Source: Clostridia bacterium (GTDB lineage Bacteria > Bacillota > Clostridia > Oscillospirales > Acutalibacteraceae). From it: 64,000 bases of DNA. Below, one piece after another: positions 36,455 to 45,397 of the stretch (position 1 is the first letter of the stretch; each line of letters starts with the position of its first letter). A program made the position numbers and the translations under genes. The notes under the pieces were generated by a model, which worked only from the letters and a program-made list of their open reading frames with translations, had not been told where the DNA came from and did no database searches. Where the stretch lies: NCBI GenBank assembly GCA_017543285.1, contig JAFYGK010000029.1, positions 20,872 through 84,871 of the forward strand, written 5' to 3'.

Positions 36455-37246
36455 ATGAATCTATTTGAAAATTCCAAAAGGATAGTCGTCAAGGTTGGCA
36501 CATCCACCCTGACCCATGAAAACGGAAAGCTCAATCTTCGCACGGTAAACCGGCTTGTCCGGACGCTGAGCGACCTTCGCAACTCCGGAAAGGAGATAAT
36601 CCTCGTATCGTCCGGAGCCATCGGCGTGGGCGTGGGCAAGCTCAATCTGACGCACAAGCCATATGATATAGGCGGCAGACAGGCCTGCGCCGCGGTCGGC
36701 CAGTGCGAGCTGATGTACATATATGACAAGCTCTTTCTGGAATACGGCTACGTCACCGGTCAGGTGCTGCTGACCCGCGACATCACCGAGGACGAGATCC
36801 GAAAGCGCAACGTGCAGAATACCTTTGTCCGTCTGCTGGATATGGGCGCTCTGCCGGTCGTCAACGAAAACGACACGGTTTCCACCGAAGAGCTTGAATT
36901 CGGCGATAACGACACCCTTTCCGCGATAGTCGCAGGGCTCACCATGTCGGATACCCTTATTATGCTTACCGACATCGACGGGCTGTATGACAGAAACCCC
37001 AGGGAGTGCGAAAGCGCCAACCTGATACATTATGTGAGTGAGATAACCGATGAGATCAGAAGCATCGCGGGCGGCCGCGGCTCGACACGCGGAACCGGCG
37101 GCATGATAACCAAGGTGCAGGCGGCGCAGATGGCTATGGAGTCGGGAATTACGGCAGCCATAATCAACGGCCACGATCCGGAAAATATCTACCGTCTGCT
37201 CGACGGCGAGGAAATCGGCACTGTTTTCTATAACGGGCGGCTTTGA
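36455..37246 (+). CDS. proB: Glutamate 5-kinase
   Basis: The 263-residue amino-acid kinase phosphorylates glutamate in the first step of proline synthesis. The N-terminal motif is KVGTSTLTHENGKL, the substrate loop NENDTVSTEELEFGDNDTLSA (read in parts: NENDTVS, GDNDTLSA) and the nucleotide-binding SSGAIGVG. Length is that of the kinase domain alone; the C-terminal PUA domain of E. coli ProB is absent, as in several clostridia, so feedback control may differ. The ATG at 36455 follows a ribosome site AAGGA by 11 nt; a TTG at 36449 is an alternative. Confidence 0.95.
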   Translation: MNLFENSKRIVVKVGTSTLTHENGKLNLRTVNRLVRTLSDLRNSGKEIILVSSGAIGVGVGKLNLTHKPYDIGGRQACAAVGQCELMYIYDKLFLEYGYVTGQVLLTRDITEDEIRKRNVQNTFVRLLDMGALPVVNENDTVSTEELEFGDNDTLSAIVAGLTMSDTLIMLTDIDGLYDRNPRECESANLIHYVSEITDEIRSIAGGRGSTRGTGGMITKVQAAQMAMESGITAAIINGHDPENIYRLLDGEEIGTVFYNGRL

Positions 37247-37324
37247 TAACGCGCTGTTTTCCGGGCCGTCATCATCGTTTTTCGCGCCGGAGCAGGTAAA
37301 ATAAATAAACAAAAAGGAATATTT

Positions 37325-37753
37325 ATGTCGAAAATACTTTCCGTTGATTACGGAGACGCGCGCACCGGCATTGCAGTGAGCGATGAAAGCCGGTTTTTAT
37401 CGTCGCCGGTGTGCGTTATCAGCGAGAGAAATACCGAAAAGCTCCTGCATAAGGTGGCCGACAAGGCAAATGAACTTGCCGTCGGTCTTATTGTTGTGGG
37501 TTATCCTAAAAACATGAACGGCACCGTCGGCGAGCGCGCCGAAAAATGCGCTGAATTTGCGCGCAGGCTCAGCGAGGAAAGCGGCATCGAAACGGTTCTC
37601 TGGGATGAACGCTGCACCACCATGTCGGCGAGCGTTTATATGAATTATACCGACACCCGCGGCAAAAAGCGCAAACAGCAGATTGACGCCGCCGCCGCGA
37701 ATATTATTTTGCAGGACTATCTGGATTTCAGGAATAATCATAGCAGAGAGTAA
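37325..37753 (+). CDS. ruvX: Holliday junction resolvase RuvX (YqgF)
   Basis: The 142-residue RNase H-fold protein has the N-terminal DYGDARTGIAVSD motif, the middle VGYPKNMNGT motif with VGERAEKCAEFA, and the C-terminal catalytic LWDERCTT with IDAAAANIILQDYL. Family members are proposed Holliday junction resolvases or pre-16S rRNA processing nucleases; the second role is supported in E. coli. It stands after proB on the same strand; a ribosome site is AAGGAA. Confidence 0.93.
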   Translation: MSKILSVDYGDARTGIAVSDESRFLSSPVCVISERNTEKLLHKVADKANELAVGLIVVGYPKNMNGTVGERAEKCAEFARRLSEESGIETVLWDERCTTMSASVYMNYTDTRGKKRKQQIDAAAANIILQDYLDFRNNHSRE

Positions 37754-37774
37754 AAGTGCGGAAAGTGAGGTCCC

Positions 37775-38707
37775 ATGCGCCAAGCAAATTTTTCTCTTCC
37801 CGAGCTTATCAGGGCTCTTGTCGTCGGCGGCATTTTTTACATACTTTTTGCTCTTGCAAACGGAAACCGTTTTACACTTCCCCCAATCATCTGCGCTTGC
37901 GCCGCTGCGATATTGATTTGCGCCGCTGCCATACGCTTTTCAGGTATTCGCGTTTTTACCATGGGATTTGCCGTCTGGACAACCTTTGCGCTGGCATATC
38001 TCGTCGGCCGCAGCCTCAACCGCCTTGTGAGCCTAGTCTTTTACGGACATAAAACCGAACCTGTCGGAAGACTTACCGTTATAGCCATGGCCATCATCGT
38101 TTTTTCCTCGCTGATAACGGTTTTGTTCTGGCGCACCTTCAGCCGCCGGGATTTTACCGACGACGCCGCGCAGGGACTTTTTATGAGGTGCTTCGTCTTT
38201 ATTTCGGTCGTAATGCTGGTATTTTATGCCGGTGTGCTGATTGATTTCATGTTTGTGCGCAGGTTTATGTCCGGCGATAGGATCCGCGTCATTCTGCCGA
38301 TCCCGTTTGAAACGGTCATAAATCAACTGTTTTATCTTGATCTGACGCCGTTTGAAATATTCTGCCAGCTGGCCGGCAACCTTTTTTTGCTCACTCCCGT
38401 CGGATTTGCCGTAAAAAGCTGTATTTTTGCCGGAGAAGACCGGCCGCCGTCAGAGGAAAAACCCGCCCGCGCAAAGGACTTTCTCATCCGGCACAGACGC
38501 GCGGCGTATATCCTTCTGCCGTTTGCTCTGTCGCTGTTTTTTGAAACAGTACAGTATATTTTTGCCGTCGGTTATTCGGATATAGACGACCTTCTTTTCA
38601 ATGTTGCCGGGTATTTTCTGGGCGGCGGATTTTTGTCGCTGCTCAATTTGGTCCGCAAAAGAAGAACGCGCGGCCTTGACAAAAACCTGCTTAGGAGAGT
38701 AAAATAA
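37775..38707 (+). CDS. VanZ-like membrane protein
   Basis: The 310-residue product has several hydrophobic helices. The C-terminal half carries VanZ-like features: NLFLLTPVGFAVKS, FETVQYIFAVGYSDIDDLLF and NVAGYFLGGGFLSLL, that is the GN-ET-Q-DIDD-N-G pattern. VanZ-family proteins are associated with glycopeptide resistance in some hosts, but most have unknown roles. The N-terminal half, about 130 residues with three or four helices, is not a known domain. It is close to ruvX (21 bp), perhaps in the same transcript. Confidence 0.82.
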   Translation: MRQANFSLPELIRALVVGGIFYILFALANGNRFTLPPIICACAAAILICAAAIRFSGIRVFTMGFAVWTTFALAYLVGRSLNRLVSLVFYGHKTEPVGRLTVIAMAIIVFSSLITVLFWRTFSRRDFTDDAAQGLFMRCFVFISVVMLVFYAGVLIDFMFVRRFMSGDRIRVILPIPFETVINQLFYLDLTPFEIFCQLAGNLFLLTPVGFAVKSCIFAGEDRPPSEEKPARAKDFLIRHRRAAYILLPFALSLFFETVQYIFAVGYSDIDDLLFNVAGYFLGGGFLSLLNLVRKRRTRGLDKNLLRRVK

Positions 38708-38816
38708 ATATACTTTGCCGGATGCTGCCGTCCGCCTCAGAAACAAAAAATAATATTTCTCAGCCGGCGCCTCGCGGAAAAAAACCGCCGGCGCCGTTCA
38801 GGAAAGGTGTTATACA

Positions 38817-39473
38817 ATGAGCGTACTGTCGATAGCATTGCTTACTCTGGCGTTGGTTTCGCTCATCATCGTCGGAAAAACAAAAAAACTCAATATAATA
38901 ATTCAGCGTATCCTCTTTTTTGGCCTTTTTGCGCTTGTCATATGCTGCATACCCGAGGTCGTACACTCGCTTTACGATATGCTTTATGTCAACTGGCTGG
39001 AGCTGCTGTTCAACAACTGGTTCAACAAGGACGCCTTCGCGCTCATGGTCGGCAAGGCCCTGGCCTGGATAATAATAATAGGCGGCATATGGCTTATCGT
39101 ATGGGGTCTGTGGAGACTCTTCCTTGTCATCACAAAATCAGGCAAACGCCACCGCGCCGTGATCTTCCTGTCGATACTGATCTTTCTTGCGGCCGGATTT
39201 GCCGAGTTTTTCAACGGCTTTTTCACATTTGAGGACAAAAGCAGCTTCTTTACCCTCAAAACCGCTGTCAACGCGCAGTTTGAGCTGCTGCCCAGCAAGG
39301 TGGTCTATTTCAGCGCCGACGATCCCGTTTCGGAGATCTGCCAGGCGGAAAAATACAATATAATTACCGATAAGGAAAACCGCGCCAGACTGCAGCTCAA
39401 GATCGACGGCGACGTTTATATCTTCCGCAGCACGGCGGCCGACGGCCCCGGTTTTTATCCTCTCGGCAAATAG
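38817..39473 (+). CDS. Membrane protein of unknown function
   Basis: The 218-residue product has four likely transmembrane helices (about 5-19, 27-50, 78-100 and 115-140). The last 75 residues form a probable extracytoplasmic or cytoplasmic beta domain with ARLQLKIDGDVYIFRSTAAD. No family is recognised. The ribosome site GGTG precedes the ATG. It is followed by a terminator and probably ends the ruvX-VanZ stretch of plus-strand genes. Confidence 0.75.
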   Translation: MSVLSIALLTLALVSLIIVGKTKKLNIIIQRILFFGLFALVICCIPEVVHSLYDMLYVNWLELLFNNWFNKDAFALMVGKALAWIIIIGGIWLIVWGLWRLFLVITKSGKRHRAVIFLSILIFLAAGFAEFFNGFFTFEDKSSFFTLKTAVNAQFELLPSKVVYFSADDPVSEICQAEKYNIITDKENRARLQLKIDGDVYIFRSTAADGPGFYPLGK

Positions 39474-39511
39474 AACAATAAGCCGCCTGACCGCGGCTTT
39501 TATTGTTTTTT
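39474..39511 (+). terminator. Terminator after the 218-residue membrane protein gene
   Basis: AACAATAAGCCGC/GCGGCTTTTATTGTT hairpin with six T residues. Confidence 0.88.
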
Positions 39512-39623
39512 GCCTGTCCGTCCCAATCGGTTACCGGTCTTTTGCCGTAAAACACAGTTGTTTTACAGACATCCGCCTGCAACAATAATAAATACAAATT
39601 GTATAATAAGGAGTTAATATTAC

Positions 39624-40097
39624 ATGAATTTCATTAAAAAGCTATCTTCATTCCTGATGGCCGTGCTGATGGCGTCGACTGTTCTCACTTCCTGCGGACA
39701 AAATCCCGGGCAGCCGTTTCAGACACAGAACGCAGCCTCTTATACCCAAAACGGCGAACAGGAACAGCAGACCGACGGAGCACAGAACCAACAAAACCAA
39801 AATGACCCCGGACAGGACCCGACCCAACCGAAGAATACTTCATCCGATACCCTGTCAGCAGAGGACAAAGGTCAGAGTGAATATCTTAAATGGACATACG
39901 CCGAATGGAAAAACGCATCCGACGAGCAAAAACTGGAATGCGCCCGCATATATTACAGCAAGCTGAATGAAAAAAACGGCGAACAGGAAACGGAAGGCGA
40001 GTTTGACACGGTGGCCGACTTCATCGTTACATCGCTCGGTCTGCTTTATATGACCGATAAGCAGGCGACACTGAGCGAGCTGATCGAAAAATACTGA
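39624..40097 (+). CDS. Small lipoprotein of unknown function
   Basis: The 157-residue product has a lipoprotein signal peptide (LTSC lipobox, Cys at 24). A low-complexity Gln/Asn/Thr-rich linker spans about 25-80. The last 70 residues (KWTYAEWKNASDEQKLECAR and the rest) form a small, probably helical domain. The function is unknown. The ribosome site is AAGGAG. A terminator follows at 40117-40147. It is the last gene before the large AT-rich gap proposed as oriC. Confidence 0.8.
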   Translation: MNFIKKLSSFLMAVLMASTVLTSCGQNPGQPFQTQNAASYTQNGEQEQQTDGAQNQQNQNDPGQDPTQPKNTSSDTLSAEDKGQSEYLKWTYAEWKNASDEQKLECARIYYSKLNEKNGEQETEGEFDTVADFIVTSLGLLYMTDKQATLSELIEKY

Positions 40098-40116
40098 CAC
40101 GGTCAGATGACCGATC

Positions 40117-40147
40117 CGGGACGCTTTTCAGGCGTCCCGTTCTGTTT
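40117..40147 (+). terminator. Terminator of the lipoprotein gene
   Basis: CGGGACGC/GCGTCCCG stem with loop TTTTCAG and a T-run (TTTTT). Confidence 0.85.
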
Positions 40148-40700
40148 TTCTGCAGAGAAAGAAATGCCGTTTTGCTGTATCTCGCTGTATTCTTAATTGT
40201 ATATTGCTGTCTGTTTTATTATACAATTTGTAATTATTAAATAAAATATACTTATAATTAATATTTTTTGCGTTGATTTTTGGAACATAACTACACAGAA
40301 TACAATATAAAATAATTTTTTATCATCAAATTATATAAGAAAACATTTCAACATTTTCAACAGGGTTTTTAACATTCAACATATTAAAAGGGCTGAAAAC
40401 TGTCGAAAACCTGAGCTGGAAAAAAATGCCTTTAAAATATTCAACATTTTTATTTTTCTTTTCAACATTGCTTCAACATTGTCCGACCCGTTTATTTCCT
40501 TGATTTGCCTGACATTCAGCAGGTTTTTTCCTGTTTTGACATGCTCTACTAAAACTACTGAATAAATAATAATATATTATATATACCAAAAAAATTTTGG
40601 CACGGTTTTTTCGGAAGGATTCGGGGCATATAATGTTGAAAGATTATTTATCCCCCGATCCTCAGGGCTGTTTTTTACAATTATCGGACAGAAAGGGCGC
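40148..40700. other. Candidate replication origin (oriC), AT-rich with iterated TTCAACA
   Basis: This stretch lies between a terminator and the ade promoter. Six TTCAACA heptamers run in the same direction at 40347, 40356, 40375, 40440, 40461 and 40472, and one inverted copy is at 40634. The full 9-mer TTTTCAACA occurs at 40354-40362 and 40459-40467, and a related TTTTTAACA at 40366-40374. AT-rich sequence flanks the array on both sides; 40561-40586 is almost pure A and T and is a candidate unwinding element. The 9-mer resembles the DnaA box TTATCCACA with two changes. The region lies within 5.3 kb of both recF and dnaN. This is inferred, not proven. Confidence 0.6.
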
Positions 40701-40701
40701 A

Positions 40702-40730
40702 TTGTTTTTATTTTGGTTTTATGGTAATAT
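40702..40730 (+). promoter_or_regulatory. Promoter of ade
   Basis: TTGTTT, 17 bp, TAATAT, about 30 bp before the ade start. Confidence 0.65.
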
Positions 40731-40762
40731 TAGAACAAGAGAAATTCAGGAGGCTTTGATAA

Positions 40763-42574
40763 ATGCTTAATCATTTTTGCAAAAAACCTCTCTGGGAGGT
40801 TACAAAAAAACTGTCGGCCGTCGCGCTGGGCATTCAGAAGGCCGATACCGTTATAAAAAATGCGAGGCTGGTCAACGTATGCACCCGTGAAATACAGGAT
40901 AATATTGACGTTGCCATAGCGGAAGGCAGAATAGCTCTTGTAGGCGACGCTTTTGCCTGTACGGGAGAAAATACAAAGGTTATCGACGCCGGCGGCAAAT
41001 ATATAGCGCCCGGCTTTTTGGACGGACATATTCATGTTGAATCGTCGATGCTGTCGGTCGGAGAATATGCGAGAGCCGTCGTTCCGCACGGCACAACGGG
41101 AATTTATATGGATCCGCACGAAATATGCAACGTGGTTGGTATGGACGGAGTGCGGGTTATGATAGAGGACTCAAAGAGAGCGCCGCTCAAGACGATGGTG
41201 ACCGCGCCTTCATGTGTTCCGGCCGTACCGGGCTTTGAAGATACGGGCGCTTCGATTACCGCCGGCGACATAAAAGAGATGATGACGTGGGACGAAGTGG
41301 TCGGTCTCGGTGAAATGATGAATTTCCCGGGTGTTCTGTCCTGCGACGATAATACCCACGGCGAGCTTGCCGAAACACTGAAGGCAGACAAAATCATAAC
41401 AGGACATTTTTCAATTCCCGATACCGGCGCGGCTCTCAACAGTTATATTGCATCGGGAGTCCGCTGCTGTCATGAATCGACCAGACGCGAGGACGCGCTC
41501 GAAAAAATGCGCCGCGGAATGTATGCCATGATACGGGAGGGCAGCGCGTGGCACGATCTCAAAGAGGTGATCAGGGCGATCACCGACAATAAGGTTGACA
41601 GCCGCTTTGCCGTCCTTATTTCCGACGACAATCATCCGGATACGCTCATCAAAAAGGGACACGTTGATCATCTTGTAAGGTGTGCCATAGAAAGCGGGGT
41701 CGATCCGGTCACTGCCATTCAGATGGTGACGTTAAACTGCGCCTCCTGCTTCAGAATGGATAATGAGCTGGGCAGCATAACGCCGGGAAAATGCGCCGAT
41801 ATTGTTTTTATGGATGATCTCGAAAGGGTACATGTGACCGACGTGATGATCGACGGAGAGACCGTCGCGCAGAACAACAAGATGACGGCCGAGATACCGA
41901 AAATGCAGTACCCCGGCTTTGTCACCGGCACAATGCACGTCAAGGATAAAATAACCCCCGATACCTTTAAGATTCCCGCGCCCGAAAAGGCGGGCGGAAC
42001 CGTTAAGACCCGCGTGATCGAAGCAATCCCCGCAAAGGTCGGCAACTATGAAAGAATACTTGATATGAAGATAACCGACGGTCTCGTTGAATCGGATATT
42101 GAACAGGACGCGCTGAAGACCTTTGTTTTTGAGAGACATCACGAAACCGGAAAAAAGGGTTTCGGCTTTGTCAAGGGTTTCGGCCTGAAGCGCGGAGCCA
42201 TGGCGCAGACGGTGGCGCACGACGCCCATAACCTGCTTGTTACCGGTACGAACGATGACGATATGGCTCTTGCAGCCAATACGCTGATAAAATGCGGCGG
42301 AGGCATGTGCGCCGTATGCGACGGAAAGGTGCTCGGACTGGTGCCGCTTCCCATTGCAGGGCTGATGAATGACAAAACCTGCGCCGAAATGGCGGAATAC
42401 GTCTCGCAGCTCGGCAAGGCCTGGAAGGAGATCGGCTGTCAGATCGAGTCCCCGTTTATGACGATGGCTCTGGTGCCTTTAGCCTGCCTGCCCGAAATCA
42501 GACTGACAAACAGGGGTCTGGTGGATTGCAGAAGCTTTAAGTTTGCAGATTTGTTTATAGAAGAACAGAGTTAA
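40763..42574 (+). CDS. ade: Adenine deaminase
   Basis: The 603-residue metal-dependent hydrolase deaminates adenine to hypoxanthine in purine salvage. The amidohydrolase motif LDGHIHVESSML (about 89-100), the HE pair in DPHEICNVVG, a third His in ITGHFSI and the Asp in ISDDNHPD fit the family well. The C-terminal domain (about 430-600) with FGFVKGFGLKRGAMAQTVAH is specific to adenine deaminases. The ribosome site is AGGAGG. It stands at the right edge of the candidate origin gap and may be cotranscribed with recF. Confidence 0.96.
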   Translation: MLNHFCKKPLWEVTKKLSAVALGIQKADTVIKNARLVNVCTREIQDNIDVAIAEGRIALVGDAFACTGENTKVIDAGGKYIAPGFLDGHIHVESSMLSVGEYARAVVPHGTTGIYMDPHEICNVVGMDGVRVMIEDSKRAPLKTMVTAPSCVPAVPGFEDTGASITAGDIKEMMTWDEVVGLGEMMNFPGVLSCDDNTHGELAETLKADKIITGHFSIPDTGAALNSYIASGVRCCHESTRREDALEKMRRGMYAMIREGSAWHDLKEVIRAITDNKVDSRFAVLISDDNHPDTLIKKGHVDHLVRCAIESGVDPVTAIQMVTLNCASCFRMDNELGSITPGKCADIVFMDDLERVHVTDVMIDGETVAQNNKMTAEIPKMQYPGFVTGTMHVKDKITPDTFKIPAPEKAGGTVKTRVIEAIPAKVGNYERILDMKITDGLVESDIEQDALKTFVFERHHETGKKGFGFVKGFGLKRGAMAQTVAHDAHNLLVTGTNDDDMALAANTLIKCGGGMCAVCDGKVLGLVPLPIAGLMNDKTCAEMAEYVSQLGKAWKEIGCQIESPFMTMALVPLACLPEIRLTNRGLVDCRSFKFADLFIEEQS

Positions 42575-42630
42575 AAAAGCCGCGCTTTAAAAGCGATGGG
42601 AAAAGACGGCAAAACTCTGCCGGAGGTCAC

Positions 42631-43734
42631 ATGAAAGCCCTTTCTTTATCGGTCGAAGGATTTCGCAATCTGGAAAAGGCGACGATCCTGTTTGATGAAA
42701 AAGTGAATATCATCTATGGCGATAACGGACAGGGAAAGACAAATATCCTTGAAGCGCTGTGGCTTTTTACCGGCTCGCGTTCCTTCCGCTTCGCGAAGGA
42801 CAGGGAAATGGTCGGATATGATAATGATTTTGCGCGGCTGGAGCTTAAATTTGATTCCGGAGGACGTGAACAGACGGCTCAGATAGCCATAGACTCAAAA
42901 CGTCACGGAAGATTAAACGGCGTCGAGCTGAAAAGCATGAACGAGCTGAACGGACGCTTCTGCGCGGTCGTGTTTTCGCCGACAGATCTTTCACTCGTCA
43001 AGGAAGGGCCTCAGGAGCGCCGCCATTTTATTGATTCGGCCATCTGTCAGGTAATGCCGCGCTACTTCAAGGCGGTAAGCACCTGCATGAACGCCATCAA
43101 CCAGCGCAACGCCATACTGAAAAACCGCGACTATGCCGCTTATTACAAGGATATGCTTATCGCATGGGATAAAAGGCTGTGCGATATGTCTGGGGAAATC
43201 TATATCGCGCGCAAGCGTTACATTAAAAAGATTAACGACCGCGCAAGGGAAATTTACAAGGGCATTTCCTCCGGCGGCGAGAGCTTTGAGATGAGATATG
43301 TTCCGGTAAATTCATGCGGCAGCGAAACGGCAAAGGAATTTTCCGAGAAGTATTATCAGATACTGCGCGGCAACGTGGATGAGGACATGCGTCTGGGCTT
43401 TACCTCGGCAGGCGTGCAGAAGGATGATATCGAAATACTGATCGACGGCCATCCGGCAAAAAATTACGCGTCGCAGGGACAGCAGCGTTCGGCGGTGCTG
43501 TCCATGAAGCTGGCCGAGGCGGAGCTGCTTAAAAGCATTACGGGAGAAATGCCGGTCGCCGTCCTTGACGACGTCATGAGCGAGCTGGACGTAAAACGGC
43601 AGGATTTTATTCTGCACCACCTGGGCGGCTGGCAGGTGTTTATCACCTGCTGTGATCCGTCGCAGGTGCTGCGCCTTGCCGGAGGCAAAAAGATTTTTGT
43701 GGAAAACGGAAAAATAACACTGCCCGACGAATAA
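42631..43734 (+). CDS. recF: DNA replication and repair protein RecF
   Basis: The 367-residue SMC-like ATPase helps load RecA at gaps and arrested forks. Walker A is GDNGQGKTN (30-38), the family signature SLVKEGPQERRHFID is in the middle, the ABC-like signature is SQGQQRS (QGQQRSAVLSMKLAEAEL, read in parts), and Walker B is VAVLDDVMSELD. It lies between ade and pyrC, not next to dnaN, which is 1.9 kb away. No yaaA-like S4 gene is between. The ribosome site is CGGAGG. Confidence 0.97.
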   Translation: MKALSLSVEGFRNLEKATILFDEKVNIIYGDNGQGKTNILEALWLFTGSRSFRFAKDREMVGYDNDFARLELKFDSGGREQTAQIAIDSKRHGRLNGVELKSMNELNGRFCAVVFSPTDLSLVKEGPQERRHFIDSAICQVMPRYFKAVSTCMNAINQRNAILKNRDYAAYYKDMLIAWDKRLCDMSGEIYIARKRYIKKINDRAREIYKGISSGGESFEMRYVPVNSCGSETAKEFSEKYYQILRGNVDEDMRLGFTSAGVQKDDIEILIDGHPAKNYASQGQQRSAVLSMKLAEAELLKSITGEMPVAVLDDVMSELDVKRQDFILHHLGGWQVFITCCDPSQVLRLAGGKKIFVENGKITLPDE

Positions 43735-43792
43735 AAACGCATTGGGCAGGTCCGGCGCGTTTATGGCTCTCTGCGTATTTAAACAGAGTTAA

Positions 43793-43821
43793 TTGACATT
43801 TTCAGACAACGCAATTATAAT
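43793..43821 (+). promoter_or_regulatory. Consensus promoter upstream of pyrC
   Basis: TTGACA, 17 bp, TATAAT: a perfect sigma-A promoter whose transcript would begin near 43828 and run into the candidate structured RNA. Confidence 0.9.
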
Positions 43822-43827
43822 AGTTTT

Positions 43828-43992
43828 CACAACGAGTGACTCATCAGACCGGCAGGCATTGCAATCCTTGCCCTCTGAAGGGAAGGCTGCATACGCAACA
43901 CGTTGATACCGGTTTTTCTGTATACAGCAGTTATCCCGAAAAAGCAGCAGAAAAACAGCCGCCGATCGTCCGAACATGAGCGGCTGTTTTCA
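43828..43992 (+). ncRNA. Candidate structured RNA or attenuated leader upstream of pyrC
   Basis: A transcript of about 165 nt is bounded by the perfect promoter at 43793-43821 and the hairpin AAAACAGCCGC/GCGGCTGTTTT (43952-43990). It has an inner hairpin near 43873 (CCTT.CCCT/AGGG.AAGG) and a possible outer pairing of CAGACCGG with CCGGTTTTTCTG. No reading frame is open. It does not look like SRP RNA, RNase P RNA, tmRNA or a T-box; 6S RNA remains possible. pyrC begins 115 bp after the hairpin, so it could be an attenuator leader. Confidence 0.5.
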
Positions 43993-44107
43993 GTTGATCA
44001 TATAGGGACGCGCCTTTTTATCGGCCGCTCCTTTATAATTACAGCATAATAAAATGATCCTGTCAGGCGCTTGCATCACATGAAATTACCGCGCAGGAGG
44101 AAAAGCC

Positions 44108-45364
44108 ATGATTATAAAAAACGCCGCTTTGATCGACGGTACAATAACCGACATCACGATAGAAAACGGAATTATTTCCGCTATCGGAAAAACCGGAACG
44201 AACGACGCCCGGACAATAGACGCCGCCGGCCTTACGGCGATCCCCGGACTTGTGGATATGCACATCCACATGCGCTATCCCGGACAGACCCACAAGGAGG
44301 ACGTCATGTCGGCTTCACGCGCGGCAGCGGCAGGCGGAGTGACGTCGGTGCTGGCAATGCCCAACACGACGCCGGCGGCCGACAGCATAGATACAATAAA
44401 GGATATACTGTCCCGACCGCAGTGCGGTATAAATATCTATCAGGCAGCCGCCGTATCCAAGGGGCTTTCGGGCGCCGAGCTGACCGATATGGAGGATCTG
44501 GCGAAGTACGCGGCGGCCTTTTCCGACGACGGAAGACCGGTCAGAACAGCCGCCATGATGGCGCGGGCAATGAAAACGGCGCAGAAGCTGAACCGCCCCG
44601 TTTTATCTCACGCGGAGGAGCTGACCTTAGCCGACGGCGGAATAATGTTCGAAGGCGAAATCTCCCGAAAATTAGGCGTCAGGGGTATTCCCGCCGCCGC
44701 CGAAGCGGTCGCAGTCGCAAGAGACGTAACAATAGCGCGCTGCACCGGAGCGCCGGTGCATATCTGCCATGTCTCAACAAGGCAGTCGCTGGATATAATC
44801 CGTGAAGCAAAGGCGGACTCTGTGCCGGTCACCTGCGAGACCGCGCCGCATTATTTTGCCTTCAATCATGAAAAGCTGCTTTCCCGGGATGCGCGCTTTC
44901 GCATGAATCCGCCGCTTGCCTCCGAGCAGGACCGTCTTGCGGTCATCGGGGCCATAAAGGACGGCACAATAGACGCCATCGTCACCGACCACGCGCCGCA
45001 CAGCGCGCAGGAAAAGTCTGATTTTGAAAAGGCTCCCAACGGCGTTGTCGGTCTGGAAACATCCTTTGCGGCGAGCTATACCCATCTTGTCAAAACGGGA
45101 GTTATAACCCTCAGCCGGCTCATCGGGCTGATGTCCTTCAATCCGGCAAGGCTGCTCAATATCCGGCCGACCCCGATAAAGGAAGGAAGCCGCGCCGACA
45201 TCGCGCTCGTCGATCTGAACGAGCAGTGGAAGGTGGAGCCGGACAGATTTTTCTCAAAGGGAAGAAGCACGCCATTTGCCGGCGAAATACTGACCTCAAA
45301 GGTCAAATATACGATATGCGCCGGCAGGATTATTTTTGCCGACAAACGGCAAAGCGAATATTAA
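44108..45364 (+). CDS. pyrC: Dihydroorotase
   Basis: The 418-residue zinc amidohydrolase closes carbamoyl aspartate to dihydroorotate. The metal motif MHIHMRYPGQ (His 52 and 54) takes the place of the usual DxHxH. The later SHAEELTL and ICHVSTRQS carry metal His residues, and IVTDHAPHS (about 291-299) the catalytic Asp. Length and motifs match class I PyrC of Gram-positive bacteria. It follows the candidate structured leader. The ribosome site is AGGAGG. Confidence 0.95.
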   Translation: MIIKNAALIDGTITDITIENGIISAIGKTGTNDARTIDAAGLTAIPGLVDMHIHMRYPGQTHKEDVMSASRAAAAGGVTSVLAMPNTTPAADSIDTIKDILSRPQCGINIYQAAAVSKGLSGAELTDMEDLAKYAAAFSDDGRPVRTAAMMARAMKTAQKLNRPVLSHAEELTLADGGIMFEGEISRKLGVRGIPAAAEAVAVARDVTIARCTGAPVHICHVSTRQSLDIIREAKADSVPVTCETAPHYFAFNHEKLLSRDARFRMNPPLASEQDRLAVIGAIKDGTIDAIVTDHAPHSAQEKSDFEKAPNGVVGLETSFAASYTHLVKTGVITLSRLIGLMSFNPARLLNIRPTPIKEGSRADIALVDLNEQWKVEPDRFFSKGRSTPFAGEILTSKVKYTICAGRIIFADKRQSEY

Positions 45365-45368
45365 ACTA

Positions 45369-45397
45369 TTGCTAATAAATGTGTAATATGATAAAAT
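45369..45397 (+). promoter_or_regulatory. Likely promoter of dnaN
   Basis: TTGCTA, 17 bp, TAAAAT; gives a leader of about 185 nt with no recognisable structure. Confidence 0.6.

Noticed and set aside
40640..40660. TTATCCCCC near the candidate origin
   Set aside because: Two mismatches to TTATCCACA and only one copy; not used as a box.
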